64,000 nt of DNA from Dactylosporangium roseum (GTDB lineage Bacteria; Actinomycetota; Actinomycetes; Mycobacteriales; Micromonosporaceae), in NCBI RefSeq assembly GCF_025264685.1, contig NZ_CP073721.1, forward strand, positions 4,145,001-4,209,000, in the 5' to 3' direction. Shown piece by piece: positions 8,683 through 17,197 of the stretch. The translations under genes and the position numbers were made by a program. A model generated the notes under the pieces. The model had not been told where the DNA came from, searched no databases, and saw only the letters and a list, made by a program, of their open reading frames with translations. How positions within the stretch are numbered: position 1 is the first letter of the stretch; every line of letters starts with the position of its first letter.

Positions 8683-8880
8683 GGCGAGAGCGTGCCACCG
8701 TGCCGCGCTGCGGACTGCTGAGTGTCGATCATCGGACGGCGTCACGGACACGGCCGGGCGGTCCGGCCACCGTTTCGTGATCGTGGAGCGTTCGCACGGT
8801 TCGACATCGCCTGTGCCGCCGCGTGTCCGCGGGCGTGGTACATTCGTGCCGCGCCCCGAACGACGAAGGAGGTGAGCGCG

Positions 8881-8928
8881 ATGGTGTTCCGTCCGTCTGT
8901 GCTCCCGACCCGTCCGGGCGACCGCTGA
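8881..8928 (+). CDS. 15-residue leader peptide
   Basis: A very short ORF encoding MVFRPSVLPTRPGDR. It follows AAGGAGGTGA at 8866-8875, an almost perfect anti-Shine-Dalgarno match and one of the strongest ribosome sites in the window. CGT and TCT codons are unusual for this genome. It ends at TGA 8926-8928, only 3 nt before an RNA hairpin and about 40 nt before the acetyltransferase start, so it is placed like a regulatory leader peptide. No homologous leader is known to me. Confidence 0.65.
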   Translation: MVFRPSVLPTRPGDR

Positions 8929-8960
8929 ATCACGGGAGCACGCCGCTTCTCCCGTAGAGG
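8901..8960 (+). promoter_or_regulatory. Putative attenuator with competing RNA stems
   Basis: Three segments can pair in two exclusive ways. Segment 1 (GCTCCCG, 8901-8907, codons 7-9 of the leader ORF) is complementary to segment 2 (CGGGAGC, 8933-8939). Segment 2 with its neighbour (ACGGGAG, 8932-8938) also pairs with segment 3 (CTCCCGT, 8949-8955). The ribosome site AGAGG (8956-8960) of the next gene abuts segment 3. Ribosome position on the leader could therefore decide whether the 2:3 stem masks that site. No T-run follows, so the effect would be on translation rather than termination. Confidence 0.5.
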
Positions 8961-8969
8961 ATGTTCCCC

Positions 8970-9884
8970 GTGACCGATCTGGTCATCCGCCCGCTGCACG
9001 CGGGCGAGCACACACTGTTCCTGTCCATGCCCGAGCCGCCCACGGTCGGCATGGCCCTGCTCGGCCGCGACTTCGCCGAGTTCATGGCCAACGGCCAATA
9101 CCGTCCCGAGTGGACCTGGGTCGCCCTCGACGGCGACACGGTCGTCGCGCGGGCCGCCTGGTGGGGCGGGCCCGACGACCGCGCCCCGGCGGCGCTGGAC
9201 TGGTTCGATCCGGGCACCGACCCGGCGGTGGGCGCGCGGCTGCTGCGTGCCGCCGGGTTCACCGTCGACTACCACCTCATGCTGCCGCCCGGCTGGCGCG
9301 AGATCCCCGAGGCGCACCGCGCGGCCCAACTGCGGATCACCGCCGCGGGCGCCGCCGGGTTCGTCCCGGTCCTGGAGCGGCTGCGGTACCGGTGGACACC
9401 GGCCGACGGCCTGCCCGAGCGCCCGGCGCGGCTGACGTACGAGCCCGTCTCCGACGAGGCGGTCCTCCACGACGTGCTGCGCCGCATCCTGACCGGCAGC
9501 CTCGACTTCCACCAGCGGCGGGCGATCGAGCGGGCCGGCGTCGAGGCGACGCTCGCCGACGACCTGGCGTTCCTGGAGTGGCTGCCGAGCCCGCGCGAGT
9601 GGTGGCGCCTAGCCCGTGACGCGGCCGGCAACCTCGCCGGCGTCGTGATCCCGGGCCGCAACCACACCTCGCCGATCATCGCCTACGTCGGGGTGCTGCC
9701 GGAGGCCCGGGGCCACGGCTACGCGTTCGACCTGCTCGCCGAGGGCACCCATATCCTGGTCGAGCGGGGCGCGGAGGCGATCGTCGCCGACACCGACGTG
9801 ACGAACACCCCGATGGCCGCCACGTTCGCCCGGGCCGGCTACCCGGTGGCGCAGCGACGGCTCGTGCTGAGCGGACCGGCCTGA
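8970..9884 (+). CDS. GNAT family N-acetyltransferase behind a leader peptide
   Basis: A 304-residue protein whose C-terminal half has the GNAT acetyl-CoA site: YVGVLPEARGHGYAFDLL (strand beta4 plus the R-G-x-G loop), then VADTDVTNTPMAATFARAGYPV. The N-terminal half resembles a diverged GNAT repeat, as in the protein at 7067-7981. The GTG at 8970 (VTDLVIRPL) has AGAGG nine bases upstream. The ATG at 8961 directly abuts that site and is unlikely. Expression may depend on the leader ORF at 8881. The substrate is unknown; an antibiotic or other small amine would fit leader control, but that is speculation. Confidence 0.82.
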   Translation: MTDLVIRPLHAGEHTLFLSMPEPPTVGMALLGRDFAEFMANGQYRPEWTWVALDGDTVVARAAWWGGPDDRAPAALDWFDPGTDPAVGARLLRAAGFTVDYHLMLPPGWREIPEAHRAAQLRITAAGAAGFVPVLERLRYRWTPADGLPERPARLTYEPVSDEAVLHDVLRRILTGSLDFHQRRAIERAGVEATLADDLAFLEWLPSPREWWRLARDAAGNLAGVVIPGRNHTSPIIAYVGVLPEARGHGYAFDLLAEGTHILVERGAEAIVADTDVTNTPMAATFARAGYPVAQRRLVLSGPA

Positions 9885-9920
9885 TCCGGCCGCTGGTCCG
9901 GCTCGCCTGCATGGGCTACC

Positions 9921-11519
9921 GTGCGCACCGTGCGGAACTCGATCGACGCCCCGATCATCGCGGTCACCGTCTACCCGGCACAGGCCCGGGTCACCCGCCG
10001 CGGCCGGACCACGCTCGACGCCGGTGAGCAGGTCGTCGAGGTCGGGCCGCTGCCGATGAGCCTGGACGCCGACTCGATCCGGGTCAGCGGGCGCGGGCCG
10101 GCCACGGTCCTCGGCGTGGACGTCGTGCTGCGCCGCCGCGACCGGCCGTCCGACGCCGCCGTGACGGCGGCGTCGGACGAGCGGCGCCGGCTCACCGGGG
10201 AGCTCGCGGAGATCGACGACACGGAGACGGTGCTGCGGCAGCGGCAGGCGTTCCTGACGGCGCTGGGCGAGCGGGCCAGCGGGGCGTACGCGCGGGCGCT
10301 GGCCACCGGCGCGGCGGCGCCCGACGCGGTCGCGGCGTTCACCGCCACGATGGGCGGCGAGCTGACCTCCGTGCTGACCGCCGTCCGCGAGCTCCAGCGG
10401 CGCCGCACGCGGGTGACCGACCGGATCGCCGCGCTGGACCGGCAGTTGGCCGACCTCTCCGGCAAGCGCGAGCCCGATGTCAGGTACGCCGCCGTCGCGC
10501 TCGCCGTGCCGGCGCCGGGCGCGGTCGAGCTCGACGTCTCCTACCAGGTGCCGGAGGCCGGTTGGCGGTCCACGTACGATGTGCGCCTGGCCGGCGAGAC
10601 CCTCCACGTGACCTGGTTCGGGCTGGTCGAGCAGCGCACCGGCGAGGACTGGCCGGAGTGTGAGCTGGCGCTGTCGACGGCCCGCCCGTCGGGCGTCGTG
10701 GCGATCCCTGAGCTGCGACCGTGGTACGTGGCCGCGTTCGTGCCACCGCCGCCGCCGATGCCGCAGGGGTACGGCGCCCGGGGCTTGGGATCCGCGCTTC
10801 CCGCGATGGCGGCGCCGGCCGGTCCGCCGCCGCCGATGCTCGATGACGCGTTCGGCGGGACCGTCGAGGTGGAACTGGCGCAGGCGCGGGTCGAGGAGGG
10901 TCCGGTGGCGGCGACGTACCGGCCGGCCCGCGCGGTCGCCGTGCCCGCCGACGGCACCACGGCCCGGGCCACGATCTCGGTGCTCGAGCTGGCGGCCCGG
11001 CTGGACCACGTCACCGCGCCGGCCCGCTCGACCGACGTGCACCTGCGGGCCGTGGCGACGAACACCTCGCGGCACACACTGCCGCCCGGCCAGGCGTCGG
11101 TGTTCCACGAGGCCGACTTCGTCAGCCGGACCGGGCTGTCGACGTGGGCGCCGGGCGAGGAGCTCGAACTGGCGCTCGGCCTCGACGACCGGGTCCGCGT
11201 CGAGCGCGAGCTGACCCGCCGCACCGCGACCCGTGCGACGCTGGGCTCCAGTCGCCGCCGCGAGGTCGAGTACCGCACGACGATCGGCAACTACACCGGC
11301 CGGCCGGTCCGGATCACCGTGCTCGACCAGGTGCCGGTCAGCCGTCACGACGCGATCGCCGTCAAGGAGACCGTCCTGGAGCCGCCGCCGGCGGAGCGCA
11401 CCGACCTCGGCGTGCTCACCTGGCGGCTGCTGCTGCCGGAGGGCCAGGCCCAGGCGCTGCGGCTCGGCTACCGCGTCGAGACGGCCAAGGGCATCGAACT
11501 GTCCGGCTGGCGCGAGTAG
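9921..11519 (+). CDS. Mucoidy inhibitor MuiA family protein (DUF4140-DUF4139)
   Basis: A 532-residue protein. The N-terminal DUF4140 part (about 12-115, starting APIIAVTVYPAQARVTRRG) leads into an alpha-helical Arg/Glu-rich segment. From about 205 the DUF4139 beta-rich part follows (LDVSYQVPEAGWRSTYDVRL and VTWFGLVEQRTGEDW). A Pro/Gly-rich insert near 275-310 interrupts it. No catalytic site is known for the family, and the name comes from a Pseudomonas alginate phenotype. There is no signal peptide, so it is probably cytosolic. Starts at GTG 9921 and GTG 9930 are both possible. Confidence 0.82.
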   Translation: MRTVRNSIDAPIIAVTVYPAQARVTRRGRTTLDAGEQVVEVGPLPMSLDADSIRVSGRGPATVLGVDVVLRRRDRPSDAAVTAASDERRRLTGELAEIDDTETVLRQRQAFLTALGERASGAYARALATGAAAPDAVAAFTATMGGELTSVLTAVRELQRRRTRVTDRIAALDRQLADLSGKREPDVRYAAVALAVPAPGAVELDVSYQVPEAGWRSTYDVRLAGETLHVTWFGLVEQRTGEDWPECELALSTARPSGVVAIPELRPWYVAAFVPPPPPMPQGYGARGLGSALPAMAAPAGPPPPMLDDAFGGTVEVELAQARVEEGPVAATYRPARAVAVPADGTTARATISVLELAARLDHVTAPARSTDVHLRAVATNTSRHTLPPGQASVFHEADFVSRTGLSTWAPGEELELALGLDDRVRVERELTRRTATRATLGSSRRREVEYRTTIGNYTGRPVRITVLDQVPVSRHDAIAVKETVLEPPPAERTDLGVLTWRLLLPEGQAQALRLGYRVETAKGIELSGWRE

Positions 11520-11802
11520 CGAACCTCCGGCCGCCGGGAGCACCACCGCGACGCGGCACTGCCCGCTCCGGCTCTCGGCGCACGTGCGGGACCACCTCGA
11601 TCACGGTGCCCGGCGTGCGTCCTCCGCCTCGCCGTCCGCCTGCGTGACGCCGGCCGGGCCGCACACTCGATCGCCGCCCGCGCGGGTGCGGACCATCGGG
11701 ATGGGCTGCTCGGAGAAGCTGCCGGTCGCCGTGGACACGGAGGGATACTTCACGTCGACGTCGGATTTTGAGATCGCGGTCGACAGGCATCAGGGAGCGG
11801 CC

Positions 11803-13407
11803 ATGAAACGGCGAAAGTTCGACCGCCGGGCTGTCCCGGCGAACGTGGCCAACGGGCTCGACGAGCGGTTCCAGGCGGCCACCCCGCTGCGCCGCCTGTT
11901 CAACAAGGTCTTCCCGGACCACTGGTCCTTCCTGCTGGGCGAGATCGCGCTCTACTCGTTCGTCGTCCTGGTCCTCAGCGGCATCTTCCTGGCGCTGTTC
12001 TTCGACCCGTCGATGAGGGAGACCGTCTACGGCGGCAGCTACGCGCCGCTGCGCGGCGTGACGATGTCCAACGCGTACGACTCCGCGCTGCACATCTCGT
12101 TCGACGTCCGCGGTGGTCTCTTCATGCGGCAGATGCACCACTGGGCGGCGCTGCTGTTCATGGCCGCGATCCTGGTGCACATGTTCCGGGTGTTCTTCAC
12201 CGGCGCGTTCCGCAAGCCGCGCGAGGCCAACTGGATCGTCGGCCTGATGCTGTTCTGGATGGGTTTCATCGAGGGCTTCGCCGGCTACTCGCTGCCCGAC
12301 GACGCGCTGTCCGGCACCGGCCTGCGCATCGCGAGCGCCATCATGCTGTCGATCCCGGTCGTCGGCACCTGGGTGACCACCTCGCTGTTCGGGGGTGAGT
12401 TCCCGGGCGAGGTGATCCTCGACCGGCTCTACATCGTGCACGTGCTGCTCGTCCCCGCCGCGCTGCTGGCGCTCATCAGCGTCCACATGGGCCTGCTGGT
12501 GAAGCAGAAGCACACGCAGTGGCCCGGCCCCGGCCGGACCAACACCAACGTGGTCGGCATCCGGATGTTCCCGGGCTTCGCGGCCAAGTCCGGCGGCTTC
12601 TTCATGATCGTGTTCGCCGCGCTCGCCGCCCTGGCGGGGCTGGTCCAGATCAACCCGATCTGGCTGTTCGGCCCGTACAAGGCCGCGGTGGTCTCGGCGG
12701 CGAGCCAGCCCGACTGGTACGTCATGTTCCTCGACGGCTCGACCCGCCTCTTCCCGGCCTGGGAGATCAGGTTCCACCTGTTCGGCAACGGCTACACGGT
12801 CCCGGCGATCTTCTGGCCGACGGTCGTGCTGCCCGGCGTCCTGACGGTGCTGGCCATGCTGTACCCGTTCCTCGAGGTCAGGTTCTCGAAGGACCGGTCG
12901 ATCCACAACCTGTTGCAGCGGCCGCGGGACAACCCGCTGCGCACCGCCCTCGGCGCGATGGCGATCACGTTCTTCGCGGTCCTGCTGATCTCGGGCGGCA
13001 ACGACGTCCTCGCCGACAAGTTCCACATCAGCCTCAACGCGGTGACGTGGGCGGGCCGCATCGGCATCCTGGTGCTGCCGCCGCTGGCCTACTACGTGGC
13101 GTACCGGGTCGCGCTCGGCCTCCAGCAGAACGACCGCGAGGTGCTGGCCGGCGGCGTGGCGACGGGCATCATCCGCCGCCTGCCGGACGGGCGCTTCGTC
13201 GAGGTACACCAGCCGCTGCCGCTGCCCGCCGGCGCGGACCGCGGCGAGGAGGAGTACGCCGGCTGGGTGGTGCCGAAGAAGATGAACCGGCTGGGTGCGC
13301 TGGCCCCGCCGGTGAAGGGCTTCTTCCTGCCGATCGAGAGGCCCGCACCGCCGCCGGAGCCGACCGAGCGGGAAGCGGCGGAGCAGGGGCAGGTCACCAG
13401 GCGCTGA
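11803..13407 (+). CDS. qcrB: Cytochrome b subunit of a bc complex (QcrB paralogue), orphan
   Basis: A 534-residue integral membrane protein of the actinobacterial QcrB type. It starts MKRRKFDRRAVPANVANGLD. The haem-ligating helix has MRQMHHWAALLFMAAILVHM (His-His and the second His 14 apart), and the partner helix contains YIVHVLLVPAALLALISVHM, so all four haem histidines are present. The C-terminal third has further helices plus a soluble tail rich in Pro and Glu. ATG 11803 has CAGGGA upstream. No qcrC, qcrA or ctaE flanks it, unlike the standard respiratory operon, so it is probably a second copy used with partners elsewhere. The 283 bp before it shows no gene. Confidence 0.9.
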   Translation: MKRRKFDRRAVPANVANGLDERFQAATPLRRLFNKVFPDHWSFLLGEIALYSFVVLVLSGIFLALFFDPSMRETVYGGSYAPLRGVTMSNAYDSALHISFDVRGGLFMRQMHHWAALLFMAAILVHMFRVFFTGAFRKPREANWIVGLMLFWMGFIEGFAGYSLPDDALSGTGLRIASAIMLSIPVVGTWVTTSLFGGEFPGEVILDRLYIVHVLLVPAALLALISVHMGLLVKQKHTQWPGPGRTNTNVVGIRMFPGFAAKSGGFFMIVFAALAALAGLVQINPIWLFGPYKAAVVSAASQPDWYVMFLDGSTRLFPAWEIRFHLFGNGYTVPAIFWPTVVLPGVLTVLAMLYPFLEVRFSKDRSIHNLLQRPRDNPLRTALGAMAITFFAVLLISGGNDVLADKFHISLNAVTWAGRIGILVLPPLAYYVAYRVALGLQQNDREVLAGGVATGIIRRLPDGRFVEVHQPLPLPAGADRGEEEYAGWVVPKKMNRLGALAPPVKGFFLPIERPAPPPEPTEREAAEQGQVTRR

Positions 13408-13504
13408 GACACTCAGCGTCGCCACGCCGAAACAGCCCGTGTCGAGCACGCCGACGAGGCCGGACGCCGACGGCCACGCCCGCCGCGGCCCGCTGAACGG
13501 GGGA

Positions 13505-14221
13505 TCAGGTCACCGATTGCTGCTCCGGCGCGTCCTCCCGGTCGTCCCTCGACTCGCTCCGCGCCGCGGGCAGCAGCTCGCCCACCACCGTGCCGGCGTC
13601 CTCGAAGTCCGCCGCCACCTGCGGCTGACCCACCCAGAGCGCGCGCATCTGCTGCTGCATGAAGGAGGTGAGACGGGCACGGTACTCGTGGTCGAACTGC
13701 TCCAGCGCCTCGATCTGCTGCTGTAACGCCTGCCGCTTGGCGGTCAGGCCGCCGACGACGTCCTCATAGGTCTGCTCGGCGCGCTGCTTGATGTCGTACG
13801 CGTTCTCCTGAGCCTGCCGGACGATCTGCTCCGCGCGGCCCTGCGCCTCCGCCAGGACCTCGCCCGCGTGCTGTTCGGTGTCGCGGGCGAACGCCTCGGC
13901 CTCCCCGGCGACCTTCTCCGCCGACATGCGCGCGCGGGCCAGGATCTTCTCGGCGTCGCTGCGCAGCGTGTCCGCCTGGGCCTGCGCGTGCGCGACGATC
14001 TGCTCGGCGGCGGCGCGGGCCTCGGCGCGGATGCGGTCCGCCTCACGGCGCGCCCCGTCGATGTGCTCCTCGGCCGTCCGCTGCGCCATCGTCAGCACCA
14101 GCAGGGCCTTGTGCTGCTGGTCGTTCGCGTCGGGCCGGGAGGTGGGCTCCACGGGCACGCTGAGCATGCCCTGGCCGTTGCCAAGATGGTCGTCGTACTG
14201 CCGCATCTGGTGCTGTGTCAT
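13505..14221 (-). CDS. DivIVA-like coiled-coil protein
   Basis: A 238-residue, almost entirely alpha-helical protein. After a polar N-terminus of about 40 residues, long heptad-rich stretches begin (LTMAQRTAEEHIDGARREAD, then repeated Ala/Glu/Arg/Gln blocks) and continue to about residue 190. The VLT-AQ-TA-EHI pattern is the second coiled-coil segment of DivIVA/Wag31-type polar growth proteins, but the N-terminal membrane-binding DivIVA lobe is missing. It may act as a cytoskeletal scaffold. I chose ATG 14221 because GAGGAGGGC precedes it. It converges with qcrB. Confidence 0.72.
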   Translation of the reverse strand: MTQHQMRQYDDHLGNGQGMLSVPVEPTSRPDANDQQHKALLVLTMAQRTAEEHIDGARREADRIRAEARAAAEQIVAHAQAQADTLRSDAEKILARARMSAEKVAGEAEAFARDTEQHAGEVLAEAQGRAEQIVRQAQENAYDIKQRAEQTYEDVVGGLTAKRQALQQQIEALEQFDHEYRARLTSFMQQQMRALWVGQPQVAADFEDAGTVVGELLPAARSESRDDREDAPEQQSVT

Positions 14222-14709
14222 GTCCTTGCCCTCCTCAGCGCCCGTCCCGAAGACCGGCCGGAACTCGTCCCGGCCAACCCGGCCCGGAATGCCCCGCGCA
14301 CGATACCCGCGAAGGCGGCTCAAGGGGAACACCGCGAAAGATCAGTTAACCTGGGCCACAGCGGAACCTAAGAGGGTCCGTCAGCAGGGCGGCGGCGCCG
14401 CTCCGGCCGGAGCGGCCGCGGCAGTGGCGGACTGTCCGAAATCATGAGCGACGACCTCCATGACGGCATCCGCCGGCGGTCGGATATCCGACGAAGCGCC
14501 GGTGAGCTCCCGTAACCCTCCGCTCGGCCGGCGCGCGGAGGCCGGGTGCCACCCGCCGGTCCGTCGCTACTCCGCGGGGAGTACGCCGCGCATGCCGGTA
14601 CCGCGAGGGGAGCAGCCGGAGTGCCGCCGCCGGACGGAGGTGACGCCGGACCGGCACCGGCACGCTGATGCCGCCGGGCAACGCCGACCGCACACCTCAG
14701 GGAGACATG
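14222..14709. other. Intergenic region with a 20-nt perfect palindrome
   Basis: No gene is supported in these 488 bp between divergent genes. A perfect 20-nt palindrome at 14397-14416 (GCCGCTCCGG and its complement) sits in a run of GC-rich inverted sequence. It is preceded by GTCAGCAGGGCGGCGGCGCC, which resembles a sequence at 8035-8055 in another intergenic gap, so the two may be relics of one repeat family. An A+T-richer patch near 14338-14372 is the likely promoter of the DivIVA-like gene. A 23-codon frame at 14444 lacks support. Confidence 0.5.
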
Positions 14710-15693
14710 ATGAAGGCCATCGTTCAGGACCGGTACGGTTCACCGGACGTCCTGCGGCTCAGGGACATCGACACGCCGGCACCCGCCGACGACGAAGTGC
14801 TGGTGCGCGTGCGCGCGGCCGCGGTCAACGCCTACGACTGGCACATCATGCGCGGCGACCCGTACGTCATGCGCCTGACGGTCGGGCTCCGCGGGCCCAG
14901 GCGGAAGGTCCGGGGCCGGGACGTCGCGGGCCGCGTCGAGGCGGTCGGCGGGGCCGTCACCCGGTTCCGTCCCGGCGACGAGGTGTACGGCGACCTCGGC
15001 GAGGCCGACGGAGCGTTCGCCGAGTACGTGTGCGTCGCGGAGGACCTGATCGAGCGTAAGCCCGCCAACCTGACGTTCGAGGAGGCGGCGGCGATGCCGC
15101 TGGCCGCCGGTACCGCCCTCGTCTGCCTGCGCGACGCGGCGCGACTGCGGCCCGGCCAGCACGTCCTGATCAACGGCGCGTCCGGGGGCGTCGGCACCTT
15201 CGCCGTCCAGCTCGCCAAGATCTACGGCGCGGAGGTGACCGCGGTGTGCGGCACCCGGAACCTCGACCTGGTCCGGTCGATCGGCGCCGACCACGTCGTC
15301 GACTACACCGCCGACGACTTCACCCGCGGGAGCCGCCGCTACGACGTGGTGTGCGACCTGGTCGGCAACCGGTCGCTGACCGAGTTCCGGCGGGCGCTGA
15401 CCCCCACCGGGACGCTCGTGCTCTCCGGGGGCGGCGTGTCCACCGGCGGCAGCATCCTCGGACCGCTCGGCCTCTTCGCCAGGGGAAAGCTGCTGTCCCG
15501 CTTCGTCCGCCACCGGCTGCTCATGCCCACGGCGACGCCGAGCCGGCACAACCTGGCGACGCTGCGGGGCCTCGCCGAGGCCGGAGCGCTCACGCCGGTC
15601 GTCGACCGGACCTATCCGTTGAGCAGGACGCCGGAGGCCATCCGGTACCTCGAGGTCGAGCACGCGCGAGCGAAGGTCGTCATCACCTGCTGA
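14710..15693 (+). CDS. NAD(P)-dependent alcohol dehydrogenase / quinone oxidoreductase (MDR)
   Basis: A 327-residue medium-chain reductase. The N-terminal GroES-like lobe starts MKAIVQDRYGSPDVLRLRDI. The catalytic region VNAYDWHIMRGDP lacks the zinc-site Cys, placing it with zinc-independent quinone-oxidoreductase-like members. The Rossmann nucleotide loop is INGASGGVGTFAVQLAK (AxGxxG pattern). The C-terminus VDRTYPLSRTPEAIRYLEV is characteristic. ATG 14710 is preferred over the adjacent ATG 14707 for its spacing from AGGGAG. The substrate is unknown. The methyltransferase starts 25 bp downstream and may be co-transcribed. Confidence 0.87.
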   Translation: MKAIVQDRYGSPDVLRLRDIDTPAPADDEVLVRVRAAAVNAYDWHIMRGDPYVMRLTVGLRGPRRKVRGRDVAGRVEAVGGAVTRFRPGDEVYGDLGEADGAFAEYVCVAEDLIERKPANLTFEEAAAMPLAAGTALVCLRDAARLRPGQHVLINGASGGVGTFAVQLAKIYGAEVTAVCGTRNLDLVRSIGADHVVDYTADDFTRGSRRYDVVCDLVGNRSLTEFRRALTPTGTLVLSGGGVSTGGSILGPLGLFARGKLLSRFVRHRLLMPTATPSRHNLATLRGLAEAGALTPVVDRTYPLSRTPEAIRYLEVEHARAKVVITC

Positions 15694-15718
15694 CCGGCCT
15701 GGACTACCGTGTCGGGAC

Positions 15719-16372
15719 ATGAACGGGGACGACTGGTTGGCGGACACCCGCACCTCCTACGACACCGTCGCGGTCAGCTACGCGGATCAGATCGGCGGCG
15801 CGCTGGCCGGGGAGCCCTACCTGCGCGCGGTCCTGGCGTTGTTCGCCGAGCTGGTCCGTGACGCCGGCGGCGGACCGGTGGCGGACGTGGGCTGCGGGCC
15901 GGGACACGTGACCGCCCACCTGCACGGGCTGGGCGTCGACGCCTTCGGGATCGACCTGTCGCCCGGGATGGTCGACGTGGCCCGGCGTGGCCATCCCGGC
16001 CTGCGGTTCGAGGTGGGGTCGATGACGGATCTGCCGCTCGCCCACGCCTCGGTCGGCGGCCTGCTCGCGTTCTGGTCCTTGGTCCACGTCCCCGACGACG
16101 CCATTCCCACGGTGCTCGGCCACTTCCGGCGCGTGTTGCGCCCCGGCGGGCCGCTGCTGCTCGGCTTCCACGTCGGCGACGGATCCCGGCTGAAGACACA
16201 GGGCTACGGCGGCCATCCGATGCGGGTGTACGTCCACCGCCGTCAACCCGACCGGATGGCGGCCTGGCTGCGCGACGCCGGGTTCACGGTCGAGGCCAAG
16301 ATGGTGCTCGACCTCGACGGGAGCGCCCCGGGAGCGGCCCTGTTCGCCCGTCGCGGACGCGTGTCGGCGTGA
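15719..16372 (+). CDS. Class I SAM-dependent methyltransferase
   Basis: A 217-residue methyltransferase. Motif I VADVGCGPGHVTAHL, ribose-binding FGIDLSPGMVDVA, motif LLAFWSLVHVPDD and the post-motif strand VLRPGGPLLLGFHVGD come in the usual order. The start SYDTVAVSYAD is shared by many actinomycete small-molecule methyltransferases. The substrate is unknown. ATG 15719 starts 25 bp after the oxidoreductase stop on the same strand, so a two-gene unit is likely. Confidence 0.87.
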   Translation: MNGDDWLADTRTSYDTVAVSYADQIGGALAGEPYLRAVLALFAELVRDAGGGPVADVGCGPGHVTAHLHGLGVDAFGIDLSPGMVDVARRGHPGLRFEVGSMTDLPLAHASVGGLLAFWSLVHVPDDAIPTVLGHFRRVLRPGGPLLLGFHVGDGSRLKTQGYGGHPMRVYVHRRQPDRMAAWLRDAGFTVEAKMVLDLDGSAPGAALFARRGRVSA

Positions 16373-16431
16373 GTGCGCTCGATCCGGGTGCGAACACCCC
16401 GCAGTCCGGACAGCTTCGCCGATTTTCCTGA

Positions 16432-16560
16432 CGTCGCTGCGACTACGGTCTCGACGCGGTCCGCCGCTACGGGCTCGCCACCGGCTCCCGGCTCATCGCC
16501 GCCCGCATCCGCCGCTGCAACGCGTCGACGCCACGGGGCATGCACGACCCCGTGCCGTAG
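16432..16560 (+). pseudogene. Truncated yidD-like tail
   Basis: The frame ending at TAG 16558-16560 reads CDYGLDAVRRYGLATGSRL, then IAARIRRC and finally GMHDPVP. This matches the C-terminal half of YidD, the small membrane-protein insertion efficiency factor, whose hallmark is CSxYxxEAxRxxG...RLxRCxP...GxDPVP. The frame is closed by TGA at 16429-16431 just upstream, and the N-terminal half with its first Cys motif is gone. It is a remnant of a second YidD-like gene; the functional yidD normally lies near rnpA and oriC. Confidence 0.7.
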
Positions 16561-16681
16561 GAAGGGCTGGTCGGCCATCGTGATTCCGGCCGTACGTCTG
16601 CCCACCGGAGTGTCATACTCGGGCCCCAGCAGCGATAACGGCAGCTCGTAGGACGAGCAGGCGAGACAGGAGCCCACTGCG

Positions 16682-17110
16682 ATGCGTCGATTGCTCTCCA
16701 CGCTTCCGGCGGCCGCGAAGGCGGTGTTCGGGGGCTTCGTCTGGATCGCCAACTCGGTGAAGGCGACCGTGGCGACCTACCTGACGCTCATGCTGATCGG
16801 CGGCGCGCTGTACAGCATCTTCGAGGACAAGAGCATCGGCGACTCGTTCTGGTGGGCGGTCGTGACCGCCTCGACGGTCGGTTACGGCGACACGTACCCG
16901 ACGACGGTGCCCGGCCGGATCGTCGCCGGCATGCTGATCTCGATCATGGTGCTGGTCGTGATCCCGCTCATCACCGCCCACTTCGCGAGCAAGCTCATCG
17001 TCGACAACGACGCGTTCCGCCACGAGGAGCAGGAGGAGATCAAGCAGAGTCTCCGGGCGATCCGCGCGACGCTGGAGCGGCTGGAACGGGCCGAGCGCCG
17101 CACGCCCTGA
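16682..17110 (+). CDS. Two-helix potassium channel subunit
   Basis: A 142-residue membrane protein of the 2TM K+ channel type. The first helix is TVATYLTLMLIGGALYSIF, the pore helix SFWWAVVTAS leads into the selectivity filter TVGYGD (65-70), and the second helix is IVAGMLISIMVLVVIPLI. A short C-terminal coiled coil (EEQEEIKQSLRAIRATLERL) could assemble the tetramer. There is no RCK or cyclic-nucleotide domain, so gating is not obvious. ATG 16682 has AGGAG about nine bases upstream. Confidence 0.9.
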   Translation: MRRLLSTLPAAAKAVFGGFVWIANSVKATVATYLTLMLIGGALYSIFEDKSIGDSFWWAVVTASTVGYGDTYPTTVPGRIVAGMLISIMVLVVIPLITAHFASKLIVDNDAFRHEEQEEIKQSLRAIRATLERLERAERRTP

Positions 17111-17112
17111 GC

Positions 17113-17139
17113 TGCGCCTTCGGGCGTCCGGACGTTTTT
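17113..17139 (+). terminator. Possible intrinsic terminator after the K+ channel gene
   Basis: A stem GCGCC / GGCGT closed by a TTCG tetraloop, and a following CGTCCGGACG palindrome, run directly into TTTTT at 17135-17139. This is one of few T-runs in the window. It lies between the K+ channel gene and the convergent mgtC gene. Stem length is modest, so confidence is limited. Confidence 0.4.
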
Positions 17140-17197
17140 GCCGGTGGGTGCCGCTATCGTGTCTCCACCGCGTTCCGGGTGACCGGGGCCGCCGGGA

